Shown here: piece by piece, positions 22,530 to 33,200 of the stretch
Layout: every line of letters starts with the position of its first letter
Position numbering within the stretch: the first letter of the stretch is position 1
From: Acanthopleura granulata
Taxonomy: Eukaryota > Mollusca > Polyplacophora > Chitonida > Chitonidae
Direction of reading: 5' to 3'
Assembly (NCBI GenBank): GCA_016165875.1
Contig: JABBOT010000013.1
Span: 8,416,909 to 8,480,908 of the forward strand
DNA: 64,000 bases
Notes under the pieces: model-generated
What the model was told of the DNA's origin: nothing
Seen by the model: the letters and a program-made list of their open reading frames with translations, nothing else
Database searches by the model: none
Program-made: the position numbers and the translations under genes

Positions 22530-23993
22530 ATGTTTCATTGTTTTCTGGTGAGACCAGATCACAGAAACTTCTTAAGGTTTTTCTGGTACGAAGAGAACAA
22601 CCCCGACAAAAACCTCGTCGAATACAGAATGAGAGTACACGTATTCAGCAACTGTGCCTCACCCGCAGTGGCAACATACGGTATTCGTAGAGCTGCAGAA
22701 GAAGCAGAACCCGTTTATGGATCTGACGTCAAGGAATTCGTTAATAAGGACGTGGACGATGCGCTCAAGTCACTCTCTTCCCCCAATGATGCCATCGACC
22801 TGATGAAACGGACTCAAGAGGCTCTCATGCATGCTGGCAATCTACGTCTTCATAAAATTGCTTCCAATAGCGTAGAGGTAATGGAGGCTTTTCCAACAGA
22901 GGCCTGAGCCAAAGACTTGAAAGATCTGGATCTTGGATCAGATACCTTACCCCTTCAGAGAAGCTTAGGGCTTTATTGGGATCTCAAGTCCGATACATTC
23001 AGATTCCAGGTAAGCCCTGAGGACAAACCATACACCAAGAGAGGGATTTTGTCCACGATAAACAGCCTCTATGACCCCTTAGGTTTTGTATCACCAGTCC
23101 CTATTCGTGGAAGAATAATCCTCAGAGAACTCATGGCGCAGAAGATGATATGGGACGAACCACTCTGCCCAGAGTTACATAGGGAATGGAACAACTGGAA
23201 ATTATCTCTCTCACTTCTCAATAATTTCCAGATACCAAGGTCATATGTTGGACTCTCTTTGAAGCACATGGATAACGTCGAACTCCATATTTTCTCAAAT
23301 GCGTCTGAAAAGGCGATTGCGGCAGTGGCTTATCTCAGAGCTATCGACAACTGTGGTAACACCCGCACTGGCTTTGTCTTAGGAAAGACAAAAGTCGCCC
23401 CTAAGCATGGACACACGGTTCCCAGACTAGAATTGTGCGCCGCGGTTTTAGCAGTGGAAATTACAGAGGCAATCTGTGATCATCTCAACCTGCCATTGTC
23501 AATAGCCCATTTCTACACCGATAGCCGTATTGTTCTGGGCTATATCTGTAATCAAACCCGTCGCTTTTACGTTTACATGAGCAACCGGATTGCACGCATC
23601 CGAAAGTCAACTGATCCAAGTCAGTGGAAGTATGTTTCTACACAACGTAACCCTGCAGACCAAGCAACTCGGTCTATCCCGTCGTCAGATCTTGAAACAA
23701 GTACCTGGTTAACTGCCCCTTTCCAGCTGGAGGAAGAGGACAGGGCAGAGTCTTACCCTCTGGAAGATCCCGACAACGACAAAGAACTAAGGCCCCAAGT
23801 TGTGACACTGGACACAAACGTTCAGATAAAGTTGGAACCTCATCGATTCGAACGATTTTCTTCGTGGAAGAGACTCGTGAACGCAATCGTAAACCTGAGG
23901 AAACTTGCTATCTCTCGACATAAGGATACGAAACAGTTGGTAGATGTTGATTTATATGTCAGTGCAGAGAAATTCATCATCAGACAGGTCTAG
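22530..23993 (+). pseudogene. BEL RT C-half and RNase H
   Basis: The same frame continues after the TAG at 22527. It contains 'FHCFLVRPDHRNFLRFFWYE', and the RT active-site box appears as NKDVDDALKS, without the aromatic residue usually found before V-D-D. A TGA at 22905 interrupts the thumb. RNase H follows (about 23275-23660). Its first acidic position, normally Asp, reads Asn in FSNASEKA. The Glu (PRLELCAAVL) and second Asp (FYTDSRIVLG) are kept. A TAG at 23991 ends the frame, though homology continues. Confidence 0.85.
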
Positions 23994-25326
23994 GAAGAGG
24001 TATACGCTTCCGAAATCAAAGCACTCAAGGACGGCAAACCCTTGCCCACGAACAGTTCTCTACATCCACTGAATCCTCTCCTTGATGACACAGGCGTGTT
24101 GTGCGTTGGTGGCAGGCTTAACCGCTCTACATTGGCAACAGGAGAAAAGAATCAACATCATCCCCCCTCGGCATCACATTGCAACGTTACTCGTGAGGCA
24201 CTATCACCACAGTGTACAGCACCAGGGACGTCACTTAACAGAGGGCGCTGTGAGGTCAGGTGAATTGTGGATTATCGGAGGTAAACGGCTTATAGGTACA
24301 ATCCTTCGTCGGTGCGTCATCTGTCGAAAACTTAGGGGGAAGGCGGCATGTCAGCAGATGGCCGACCTACCTTCAGATCGACTTACAGCAGGCCCACCAT
24401 TCACCTTCGTAGGAGTTGATACATTCGGACCATGGCCTGTTGTCTCAAGACGTACAAGAGGCGGTCAAGCAAGTAGTAAAAGATGGGCGATCCTGTTCAC
24501 CTGTCGCGTTTCACGTGCCATACACATAGAAGTCATCGAGGATATGACCTCCTCATCCTTTATCAACAGCCTTCGACGTTTCATTGCCGTCAGAGGAAAG
24601 GTGAAAGAGTTCCGATCGGACAGGGGGACAAATTTTATTGGAAGTCTGGACAGCCTTGAAATCGATTCGACTAAAATCGAGAATCCGGAAATCAAGCGCT
24701 TTTTGTACGACAAGGGCACGAAGTGGACATTCAATCCTCCACACTCCTCACACATGGGTGGGGTGTGGGAGCGGATGATCGGGGTAACGAGGCGTATCCT
24801 AGACTCCATGTTATTACAAGCTAACACCAAGAGCCTCACACACGAAGTATTGTCTACCTTTTTGGCTGAAGTATCGGCAATCGTGAATGCTCGACCTCTA
24901 GTGCCGGTTTCGACTGACCCTAACGAACCCACTATTTTGTCTCCAGCGATACTCCTCACACAAAAGATGAACCAGGAAGTTGAGCTTGCTGAACATTTGG
25001 ACATAAAAGACACCTACCGTGCCCAGTGGAAACACGTGCAGGTCTTGGCAGACACCTTCTGGAAATCTTGGAGGGAGGAATACCTTCAAGCACTACAACC
25101 ACGGCGCAAATGGCAGACTGCTCACCCTAATGTGAAAGCTGGAGATATTGTGCTCATGACAGATAAGGACACCCGCAGAAATGACTGGCCTATTGGAATA
25201 GTTACCAAAGTCTTTCAGAGCGCGGACGGCAAAGTTAGGAAAGTGGAGATTCGTGTGACGAGAAATGGATCCATTACCACGTATCCTAGACCCATTTCTG
25301 AGATTGTGCCGCTTCTCTCCGAGTGA
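23994..25326 (+). pseudogene. BEL integrase
   Basis: After the TAG the pol frame continues to about 24150 and then shifts into the frame that stays open to TGA 25324-25326. The integrase zinc finger is visible as spaced His in 'HYHHSVQHQGRH' and a CVIC pair. The catalytic triad is intact: Asp in GVDTFGPWP, Asp in FRSDRGTNF, Glu in GGVWERMIG. The C-terminal domain includes 'VKAGDIVLMTDKDT' and ends 'ISEIVPLLSE'. The integrase core is the best preserved part of the element. Confidence 0.85.
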
Positions 25327-25438
25327 TGATATTGATTTATGACCATATTTCTTCCAGGCAGCTACTCCAGATCAGTGATCCATTGGATGACCCATGTTTG
25401 TGTTTAAATAATATCATAATCTGATATTAGGCGGGGAG
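25327..25438 (+). other. BEL 3' untranslated segment with purine tract
   Basis: A short non-coding stretch before the 3' LTR. The purine tract 'aggcggggag' at 25429-25438 directly abuts the LTR start and is the likely plus-strand primer site. Confidence 0.7.
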
Positions 25439-26009
25439 TGTCACGCCTATCTTATACTGTGAACATGTAGAACTCCCCAGTGCCAGAGTTAGTTTTGGTG
25501 ACATTACATATCACAAAATCGTCGAGGCGTATTTCTCGTTCCTGTTATCTAAATGGCGCTCAAAGCTGACAACAACCAAACAACCACAGTGTAAGTGTAA
25601 CATTTACAGTTAGATATGCATGTACATATAAACGGGATCATATAAGGTGTTAATTTTGTTTTGAAAATAAGGCGTTTAAGGAGCGCGGTGACAGTTTGAG
25701 AGACAACAACAACGCTTGTGTTGAATTGTGTGCATTTCCATGCGAACTCCACGGGATTTATTGACACTCAATGAAACGTAGTAAATACGCATTACATAAC
25801 GATGTGTATTTGCACCATTACATTATCGTTATGCCTGAACTTTCTCAACCTAGAACGTGTATGTTAAATTCAGTTGTTGATTGTTTCTACCGACACTGTT
25901 TTATTGTGTTTCAGTTATTTACCTCAGCATGGTTCGGCAATAAAGGCGACTTGTTGCAGAACTTTGCGTGGTTATCTAATCTGTTAAAGCCCTCCGGGGT
26001 GAGGCAGCA
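25439..26009 (+). repeat. BEL 3' LTR
   Basis: 571 bp, TGTCACGCC to GCAGCA, matching the 5' LTR. Its right end lies 1.13 kb upstream of the start codon of the receptor gene on the same strand. Confidence 0.95.
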
Positions 26010-26014
26010 GATAC
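26010..26014 (+). repeat. target-site duplication, right
   Basis: GATAC, identical to 18277-18281. Confidence 0.9.
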
Positions 26015-26087
26015 CATAGGTCGAGCTCGCATTGGCATTGATGTGAAACGAACTGTGCATGCGCTGTAAGAAATACATATATATGAC

Positions 26088-26203
26088 TGTGAAGGTGCAA
26101 AAGTATCAACCAAATATCGTGTATATGTATATAAAGTACAAACCAAATATCGTGTATATATATATATAAGTACAAAACAAATGTCGGGTATACATGTAAA
26201 GTA
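26088..26203. repeat. three-copy tandem repeat, about 38 bp
   Basis: Three units with the core 'aaatatcgtgtatat' followed by 'taaagtacaaac' (last unit diverged). Confidence 0.75.
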
Positions 26204-26304
26204 CAAACGTTTATCACAACACAGAATTTGAATAATTCTAGGCCACTGTTGTCTAATGAATTTGAGTTCACGTCACTGCAGTTTTTATACTAAATCAGTT
26301 CTGC

Positions 26305-26485
26305 TTTTAGCCATGGTGCTAGGCAGCATGTAAGTTGCTACTAAATATGGATTTACCTGAGGAGTTGAAGTAAAACCCTAAATCAGTTAACTGGTCAATT
26401 TCACCCGTTACTTAAGACAGACAACTCGGCAACTATCACACTGTCGTCGATGCATATTCTGGTTTTACTCTCTACCCTGTTGTCT
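26305..26485 (-). repeat. R380 dispersed repeat, partial, reverse
   Basis: This is the reverse complement of the R380 unit described at 28131. Shared blocks are 'ccatggtgcta', 'aaaccctaaatcag', 'caactatcaca' and 'ttactctctaccctg'. Confidence 0.65.
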
Positions 26486-26715
26486 AGTATATTATAACAT
26501 AATTTCCTGTGGCTTAATTTCCGCTTAATTTTTCGCTCTCCGGGACTGGGACTGAACCAACCAGCATTTGTTGTTATAAATGCATGTCTTAATGCAAATG
26601 ATAAACAATTCGCTGACTTCCCCCCACCCCTTGAGTTCTACAACACTGCCCAAATCATACAGCCACTGAACCCATACATATATACATGCCTCTCAAATGC
26701 CCATGGGGACCCCGT

Positions 26716-26910
26716 GGAAGAGGGAGTTAGCGCCATAGTGCAGCGTAATTACCCGGGGAGATCGCTGTAAATTCAATCCGAGCGCACGCTGTATGCCTTC
26801 CTCATCAGTCAACGTAGGTTGATCTGCCAGCAGTCTGTGGATGGCCGTGGGTTTCCCCCCAGTTCTGTACGGTTCCGTGCCACCATAGTGCTGGCCGCTG
26901 CCGTATAAGT
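26716..26910 (+). mobile_element. family A SINE, diverged
   Basis: Body blocks 'ctgtggatggccgtgggttt' and 'ccgtgccaccatagtgctgg' are clear. The head and tail are worn and the AAATA tail is absent. It lies directly upstream of the gene's TATA box. Confidence 0.75.
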
Positions 26911-26944
26911 GACAGCCCATGGATGTCAGACCGGATATACGACC

Positions 26945-26954
26945 TTTATATAAG
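26945..26954 (+). promoter_or_regulatory. candidate TATA box of the receptor gene
   Basis: TTTATATAAG lies about 190 bases before the start codon at 27142. Transcription would begin near 26975-26985, giving a 5' leader of about 160 bases if unspliced. This is a positional inference only. Confidence 0.4.
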
Positions 26955-27141
26955 TACGCCGTACATGCTGTGACCAGTATTTTCTAATTTATCCTATGTT
27001 TGGCTCTACATGTGCCCTGTAGCTGTAGAGTCGTAGGAGCCGTATACGTTGTACGTCTCAGACTCCAGAGCGTTTTACTTCAGGACTTATCACACCGAAA
27101 CGGGGTTCCTCACCGATTCTCTTTACTAAACAGACACAAGA

Positions 27142-27202
27142 ATGGCTCACTGGGTGTTGTATTTGACAATCTCCATTCTCGCCATTCCATCGGACACTCG
27201 TG
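27142..27202 (+). CDS. receptor exon 1: signal peptide
   Basis: The ATG at 27142 opens 'MAHWVLYLTISILAIPSDTR', a short hydrophobic core followed by a polar end, as in a secretory signal peptide. It ends CGT G|gtaagc, leaving phase 1. In-frame stops lie upstream, so this is the likely true start. Confidence 0.8.
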
Positions 27203-30200
27203 GTAAGCTAGATTTTTGGATTATCGCATCACGCTTCACGTTCTGATTTTCCCTTGTGTAGTATTGGGCTGTGGGTCTACATGCAGATCTGCTCAAGTCT
27301 ATATCTGAGAAAAAACTTAGTTCGACTGTACTTCACATCTGGCAGTGTGGTTTCAGTTACATGTATTAGGGTTCCAGTAACCACGATATCAATACAGTCA
27401 AGTTCTGCTTTTACCATTAAAACTAGATGTTGGTGAGCAGCTGGCCGTGGTCTAGTGGTTAGAAGTGGTCACCCTTCATAAATATATATATATATATATA
27501 TAGGAAATGGGTTTGAACTTTTGTCTTGTTCTAATTCTGAATATGTACATTTAGAAGTAATGTATAATATATGAGTTCCAATATGATTTCAGAAAAATGA
27601 CATAGCATGTATCTCATTATTAACATATACATGTAATGTAGAAATCTTTGTTTAATGTAGAAGTTATACGAGGAGGGAGTTTGTGTTTATTAATTTTCTT
27701 TTTTATGTACCGTAATTCTTCTAATTTTTCGAAAATGTTTACCATAAAGGGGCAATTTGTCTGTTTGGGTCAAACACCTGGGGATCGAAAATGGGGGAAA
27801 GGGGTAATCTTTTCCTTCATCCTTTTAACTGTCACACAAGAGATCACAGCTTAGCCGCCACGTTTGTTAGCTTGACACTCAACTAACAGGCTACTTGCTG
27901 TCAGAGGCTTTGGCCTACTGCCAGAGCTGTTCACTTACCCAGCCGGAGCTGGTCACTGACTTTTATTCATATTTATGTCTTCTACACGACACAATAATCA
28001 CCAAATTAAAGTTAATTAAATTAAAATACGACTCAGTTCTCTGTTTTCTCAGCTTTCCCACCTTTTGGTAACTTGGTTCAACAAAATGGTTTACGTCCAA
28101 TTAGTCGACTGACTGATTGCCGTGGGGAATATAAAAGACTACAACACAGAGAGTAAACCAGAGCAGCGACTACCTTGTGATAGTTGACACATGGTCACAC
28201 TTTACCAGTGAAACCCGCCATTTTATCGATTTACACTCAGTTAGGGTTTTAATGTAACTGTCCATGTTAGGTTTCAAGAAGTAACAACTTACTCTCCCCT
28301 AGCACCACATCTTAGCAGAATTGGGTTAAAAAAATTGCAGTGATGTCCAATGCAATTTATTTAGACGTCACTGGTCTAGTATTACTCAAAGTACTGTTAT
28401 GTCATCACATTTAACACGTGTATACGCAAGAACATGGAAACACTGCAAAGAGACTAGGCCTGGGGTATGCGTAACCCACCACAAGAATCCCTGTTTATGC
28501 AGGAATACACTATAAAAGAGTACAACACAGAGAGTAAAACCAGGGCAGCCACAACAGTGTAATAGTTGACAAATGGCCAAACTTTACCGGCGAAATCCGC
28601 CACCTTGTCCGTTTACCTCATTTAGGGTCTTATTCTAACTGTTCATCTGAGTGTTTAAGAAGTAACAACTTACATATCCCCTAGCACCGTGACTTAAGCA
28701 GAATTAGGTAAAAAATTGCAGTGATGTTAAATGCGATTTATTTAGACTTCACTGGTCTCGTGTTATTGAAAGTCCTGTGTTGCCATCACATTTAATGCAC
28801 GTATACACATTAACATGGAAACAATACAAAGGGACCAGGCCTGGGGGTTGCGTTGTCCACCATCAGAATCCCGATTTCGGCTGATACCCGTATTCTGATT
28901 TTTGTGAAATAAAATCTGTCATATTACATGTTCCTTTCATGGGATTTGTGGTTTTGGGGGAATTTTTTGGTCACAAATGATTAATGTACCAATAAAATCA
29001 CTGGGTATTGCATATCCAACACCAGAAAAGACATTAAAAACAGCCAAAATTAAGGTTCTTGAGTTCTGCCAAAACGCAGATTCATATGTCACCTAAAAAG
29101 CATTTAATTGAATTATTATTTCAGTCTGCCCCAGAGGTCGGTTTGGAAGAAAGTGTAGGTTAAACTGTCACTGTAAGAACGTGGACTCCTGTGACGATGT
29201 ATACGGGACATGTGACGAGCAAGGCTGCGTTGATGGATACTTGGGTGACAACTGTCAGAAAGGTAATACCGCTCAAAAAGCTGCTGCTGAATCAAGCATT
29301 CTGGGCCCAGTTGTACGAAGCCCTCTTAACGGTGCGGACAGATGACTGTCATGGCGACGTGATGCCCACAGTGCTGGTTGCTATGGTAATTACCTGTTGT
29401 TAAGGTTAAGTAGGCTTCGTGCAAGAGGGCCCTGGGCACGTAACTACCGTAGCAATTAACACTGTAGGCATTACGTCGCCATGACAACTAGGTCTGCATT
29501 TGACCCAAATATCAGCTAGCCATTTTTACACAAAAATACTTTATATTCAAAGCTTCATTATGGTCGCTCCGAAGGCTCCGACGACCCCACTCTACCCAGG
29601 GCTTTCAGGTTAGTCTGTGAACTAAGGATTTATTATTTGATGGTGGCTTGAAGATTGTTTTTGACTTAAGCGATGGCAGTCAGTTTTATGGATGTGGGAA
29701 ACTGGAGTGTCCGGCATAAATGACCAATCTGCCTTTGTCATACCATATTGGTGGAAAATAAATCGTGAGGCTGCGCAAGTAAACGGTCATATGAGGGTCA
29801 GTGAAAGATAATGTCCACCAAGGCCTCACGAAATGTGGGACCGATGGAACGTACAAATTCTCAGCCCGAAGCCGGGATTGAACCTGTACCTCACGTGCCA
29901 GTGAAGTACGGTAGGGAGACTTTGAATCACTGGTCAGTTATAGGAGTAGATGTGTAATCCGTCTTTACACTCCTTTCATAATCCTGGTTATCGTTGTTAC
30001 ATTGGACAACAGTAAATAATAATAATGCTTTATTTCAGACAACAAGGTTTTATATGAAAAATAATTTGTTCGAAAGAAGTAAGATAACGAGGTAAATGAT
30101 ATTAGCCCAAGAGTTCTGAACTACAGCCATGTAGAAAAGGCACTATTGAACAAACAGAATATTAGGTCATCTGGCCATAGGTACTGACGTGTAGCCGATG

Positions 30201-33200
30201 TATGATTCTTGCCGGTTCCTGAATGCACTATTTGAACTCAGTTCAAGTCGATTTCTAAATCCATACACAGATTTACGAATAACTTCAACAAATGAAGTTA
30301 TTTTATTGATTGCAAACATAACAGAACCGCTGAAACTATATCGGTAATGTAACGACCAGCGGATGTTATTATACAAAAAACATATACAATGTAATATTCA
30401 TACTAAATACTTAATGACATGTTTCAGAAAGAAAAACACTATTGTAAAGACTGTTAGAAATGAACGGGTTTTGGAAAACTGAAAATTTACAGCTTACCTT
30501 TAATTCTGTGGTAAAATTTCTTGCTTTTTCAGCCTGTCGAACGGGTCAGTTTGGAGAAGGTTGTCAGAATGTCTGCCACTGTAAGAACAAGTACTCTTGT
30601 GACAGAGCAAACGGCAAATGTGATCGATATGGCTGCGCTGTCGGATACAAGGGAGACAACTGCCAGGAATGTACGAAATCTCCAAGATTTTAGTCTTCTC
30701 TCTTAGTCGATTTCCGCATCTAGACAAACATTCTCAACCTGTAATGCAGAGTAACATTAAACTTTTTCATATTATTATGTACAGAGTTCACGCAGCCCTG
30801 GGGAATTATTGAAAGCTATCATGGAATTTTTTAGGTAAAGAAATTTCAGGCCGTGAAAGTTATATAATTTGATTGATTTCGTTGTTTCAGATTTCAAATA
30901 CTTGACATTTTATCCTGGAAAGACTTTAATGTGTTGTTGATATATCCTGTCCGAATTATAGCAGTGGAAAAAATTTGCATATGGCTAAGCGGTCAATTTT
31001 CCCACAAGAATTGAATAACACTAAGCAGTCGTGAGGGTTCGTAAACTGGTAATGAAAGTCCTTTAAAACATCATAGAATTTTATTTGAGAAGGTCCTTGA
31101 AACTCATGGAGTACTTGTGTCATTGTCCCACAGGCAGACACTATTATAAACTGCAGTTTATAGCTTGCATTTGGCAATGTGAATAAAGTTTACATTTGCT
31201 TCATGCAGGCACTAAAGAAGTTTGGAGTTTATGACTGTATTTATTTATTTATTTACTTATTTATTTATTTGTTTATTTATTTATTTGATTGATTGGTGTT
31301 TGTATTTATTTGTTTTTGGTGGGAGGAAATCGGACAGAGCCCGGGGGAAACCCGCGACCATCCGCAGGTTGCTGCCAGACCTTCCCAAGTACGGTGGGAT
31401 AGGAAGCCAGCATGAGCTGAACTTGAACTCACAGCGACCGCATTGGTGTTTTAACATCATGATGTATGATACTTAATAATTAACCATTTTACTACAATGA
31501 AAGTTTAGTGCAAAATTTGTGATGAGCTGTCTCCAAAACATTCGTTTCCGTTGGGCTAACATGAGTGGATTACTCATGCCTGTCCAAGAAATCCTTCGTG
31601 CTATTCGTGGCTAACATTTACAGTTGATGGATTTTATTATATAGTTTGTTTGTTTCGACTTTCCCCAGCCTGTCCTGTCGGCCATTATGGAGCGGGATGT
31701 GTAGGAGTCTGTCACTGTCAGAACGAGGCTCCCTGTGATCGGATGTACGGAACATGTTACGGCAAAGGCTGCGAGGCAGGATATAGCGGTAACAATTGCC
31801 AGGAAGGTAAGAAAAAACTGCCCAGAATTCTTTATTTATTGATTTACGTACTTGTTTATTTATTTATTTGATTGGTGTCTTACGCCGTACTCAAGAATAT
31901 TTCACTTATACGGCGGGGGCCAGCATTATGGTGGGAGGAAACTGGACAGGGCCAGGGGAAACGTAGAACCATTCGCAGATTGCTGGCAGAGACCTGAATT
32001 CTATCGTGGCTCACTTGGTTAGCGCGCCAGCGCAGCCCTATGACAAAGAGTCTCTCACCAATGCGGTCGCTGTGAGTTCAAGTCCAGCTCATGCTGGCTT
32101 CCTCTCCGATCGTACGTGAGAAGGTCTGCTAGCAACCTGGAGATTGTCGTGGGTTTCCACCTGGCTCTGCCCTGTTTCCTCCCACCATAATCCTGGCCGA
32201 AATATATCTTGAGTACGGCGTAAAACATCAATCAAAACAATAAATAAATAAATAAATTCTGTAGGAAATGAAAACACACTGTACTAGTATCATCTGGAAA
32301 TGTCAAATACAAGTAACATTTATAGTGTGCTGTAGGAGATATCTCAGAATATAAATGAAATGCGTTTTTAGCTCATACGGCAATGGAAATTAGGTAAGGA
32401 CGTGAAGGAAGCCAGAGTTTTCAGAATAAATCATTGTTCTTTAGTAGGCATTATAGTGCTTACCTGGGAACCAGCACCCTACATCGGTCTACGGTCTTGT
32501 TTCCAGGTCAGTGTTTATTCGAGAACCCGCCGTTTACCTCTACACGTGGCTTGTGTCCTTGTTTCCTGGTCATTGTTTATTTGGGAACCCGCCGCTTACC
32601 TCTACTCATGGCTTGTGTCCTTGTTTCCTGGTCATTGTTTATTTGGGAACCCGCCGCTTACCTCTACTCATGGCTTGTGTCCTTGTTTCCTGGTCATTGT
32701 TTATTTGGGAGCCCGCCATGTAACTCTACACGTGCCCGTGTTTTTATTACCAGGCCAGTGTTTATCCGGTAACCCGCTTCCTTACACGTGGTTCATGTTT
32801 TTGTGTCCAGTTCAGCGTTTATGCGGAAAAACGCCTCGTAACTCACGTGGCCCGTGTTTTTGGTTCCAGGTCAGTGTTTATCCGGGAACCCCCCGTGCCA
32901 ATTACACTGCCATTGTTACAGCTCAGATATGAATCCTTGTCCGACCGGAGTTCGGAATGGCTGTGCTAAACAAAGATGTGAGCGCGGATGGGGTGGACCT
33001 CTGTGTCAGAGAAGTATGGAGCTACATATCCTATGCTTAGCCAGCGTAAGCGAAAGTCAATGACGTAAATTTATGCGATGTTTTCCTAAGAGCCTATTTG
33101 TTTTAAGAGGGAGAGGGGGGTCTCCGTGGCTCTGTCGATTAGTACGCTATCGCAGGGCAATGACTCACCAATGCGGTCGCTGTGATGTCAAGTCCAGATC

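Larger units (their letters stand above)
18282..26009 (+). mobile_element. BEL/Pao LTR retrotransposon, full length but inactive
   Basis: The 7.7-kb element is bounded by identical-length 571-bp LTRs and a perfect GATAC duplication. Inside are gag with zinc knuckles, a BEL-type aspartic protease (DDQSN), reverse transcriptase, RNase H and integrase, in the BEL/Pao order and style. I count about eight substitutions between the LTRs (about 1.4 per cent), so the insertion is recent. At least four in-frame stops, two frameshifts and altered catalytic positions show it is not autonomous now. It could still be mobilised in trans if active relatives exist. Confidence 0.95.

Noticed and set aside
24465..25013. 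182-codon minus-strand frame
   Set aside because: Shadow of the BEL integrase frame on the plus strand.
32402..32932. 176-codon plus-strand frame
   Set aside because: It is the 62-bp tandem array read through; only the part after 32926 is in a supported exon, and in another frame.
33014..33045. Longer version of exon 5 ending at the donor gtaagc (33046)
   Set aside because: It would end in phase 0 and not join exon 6, whereas the donor at 33014 keeps the phase of all other exons.
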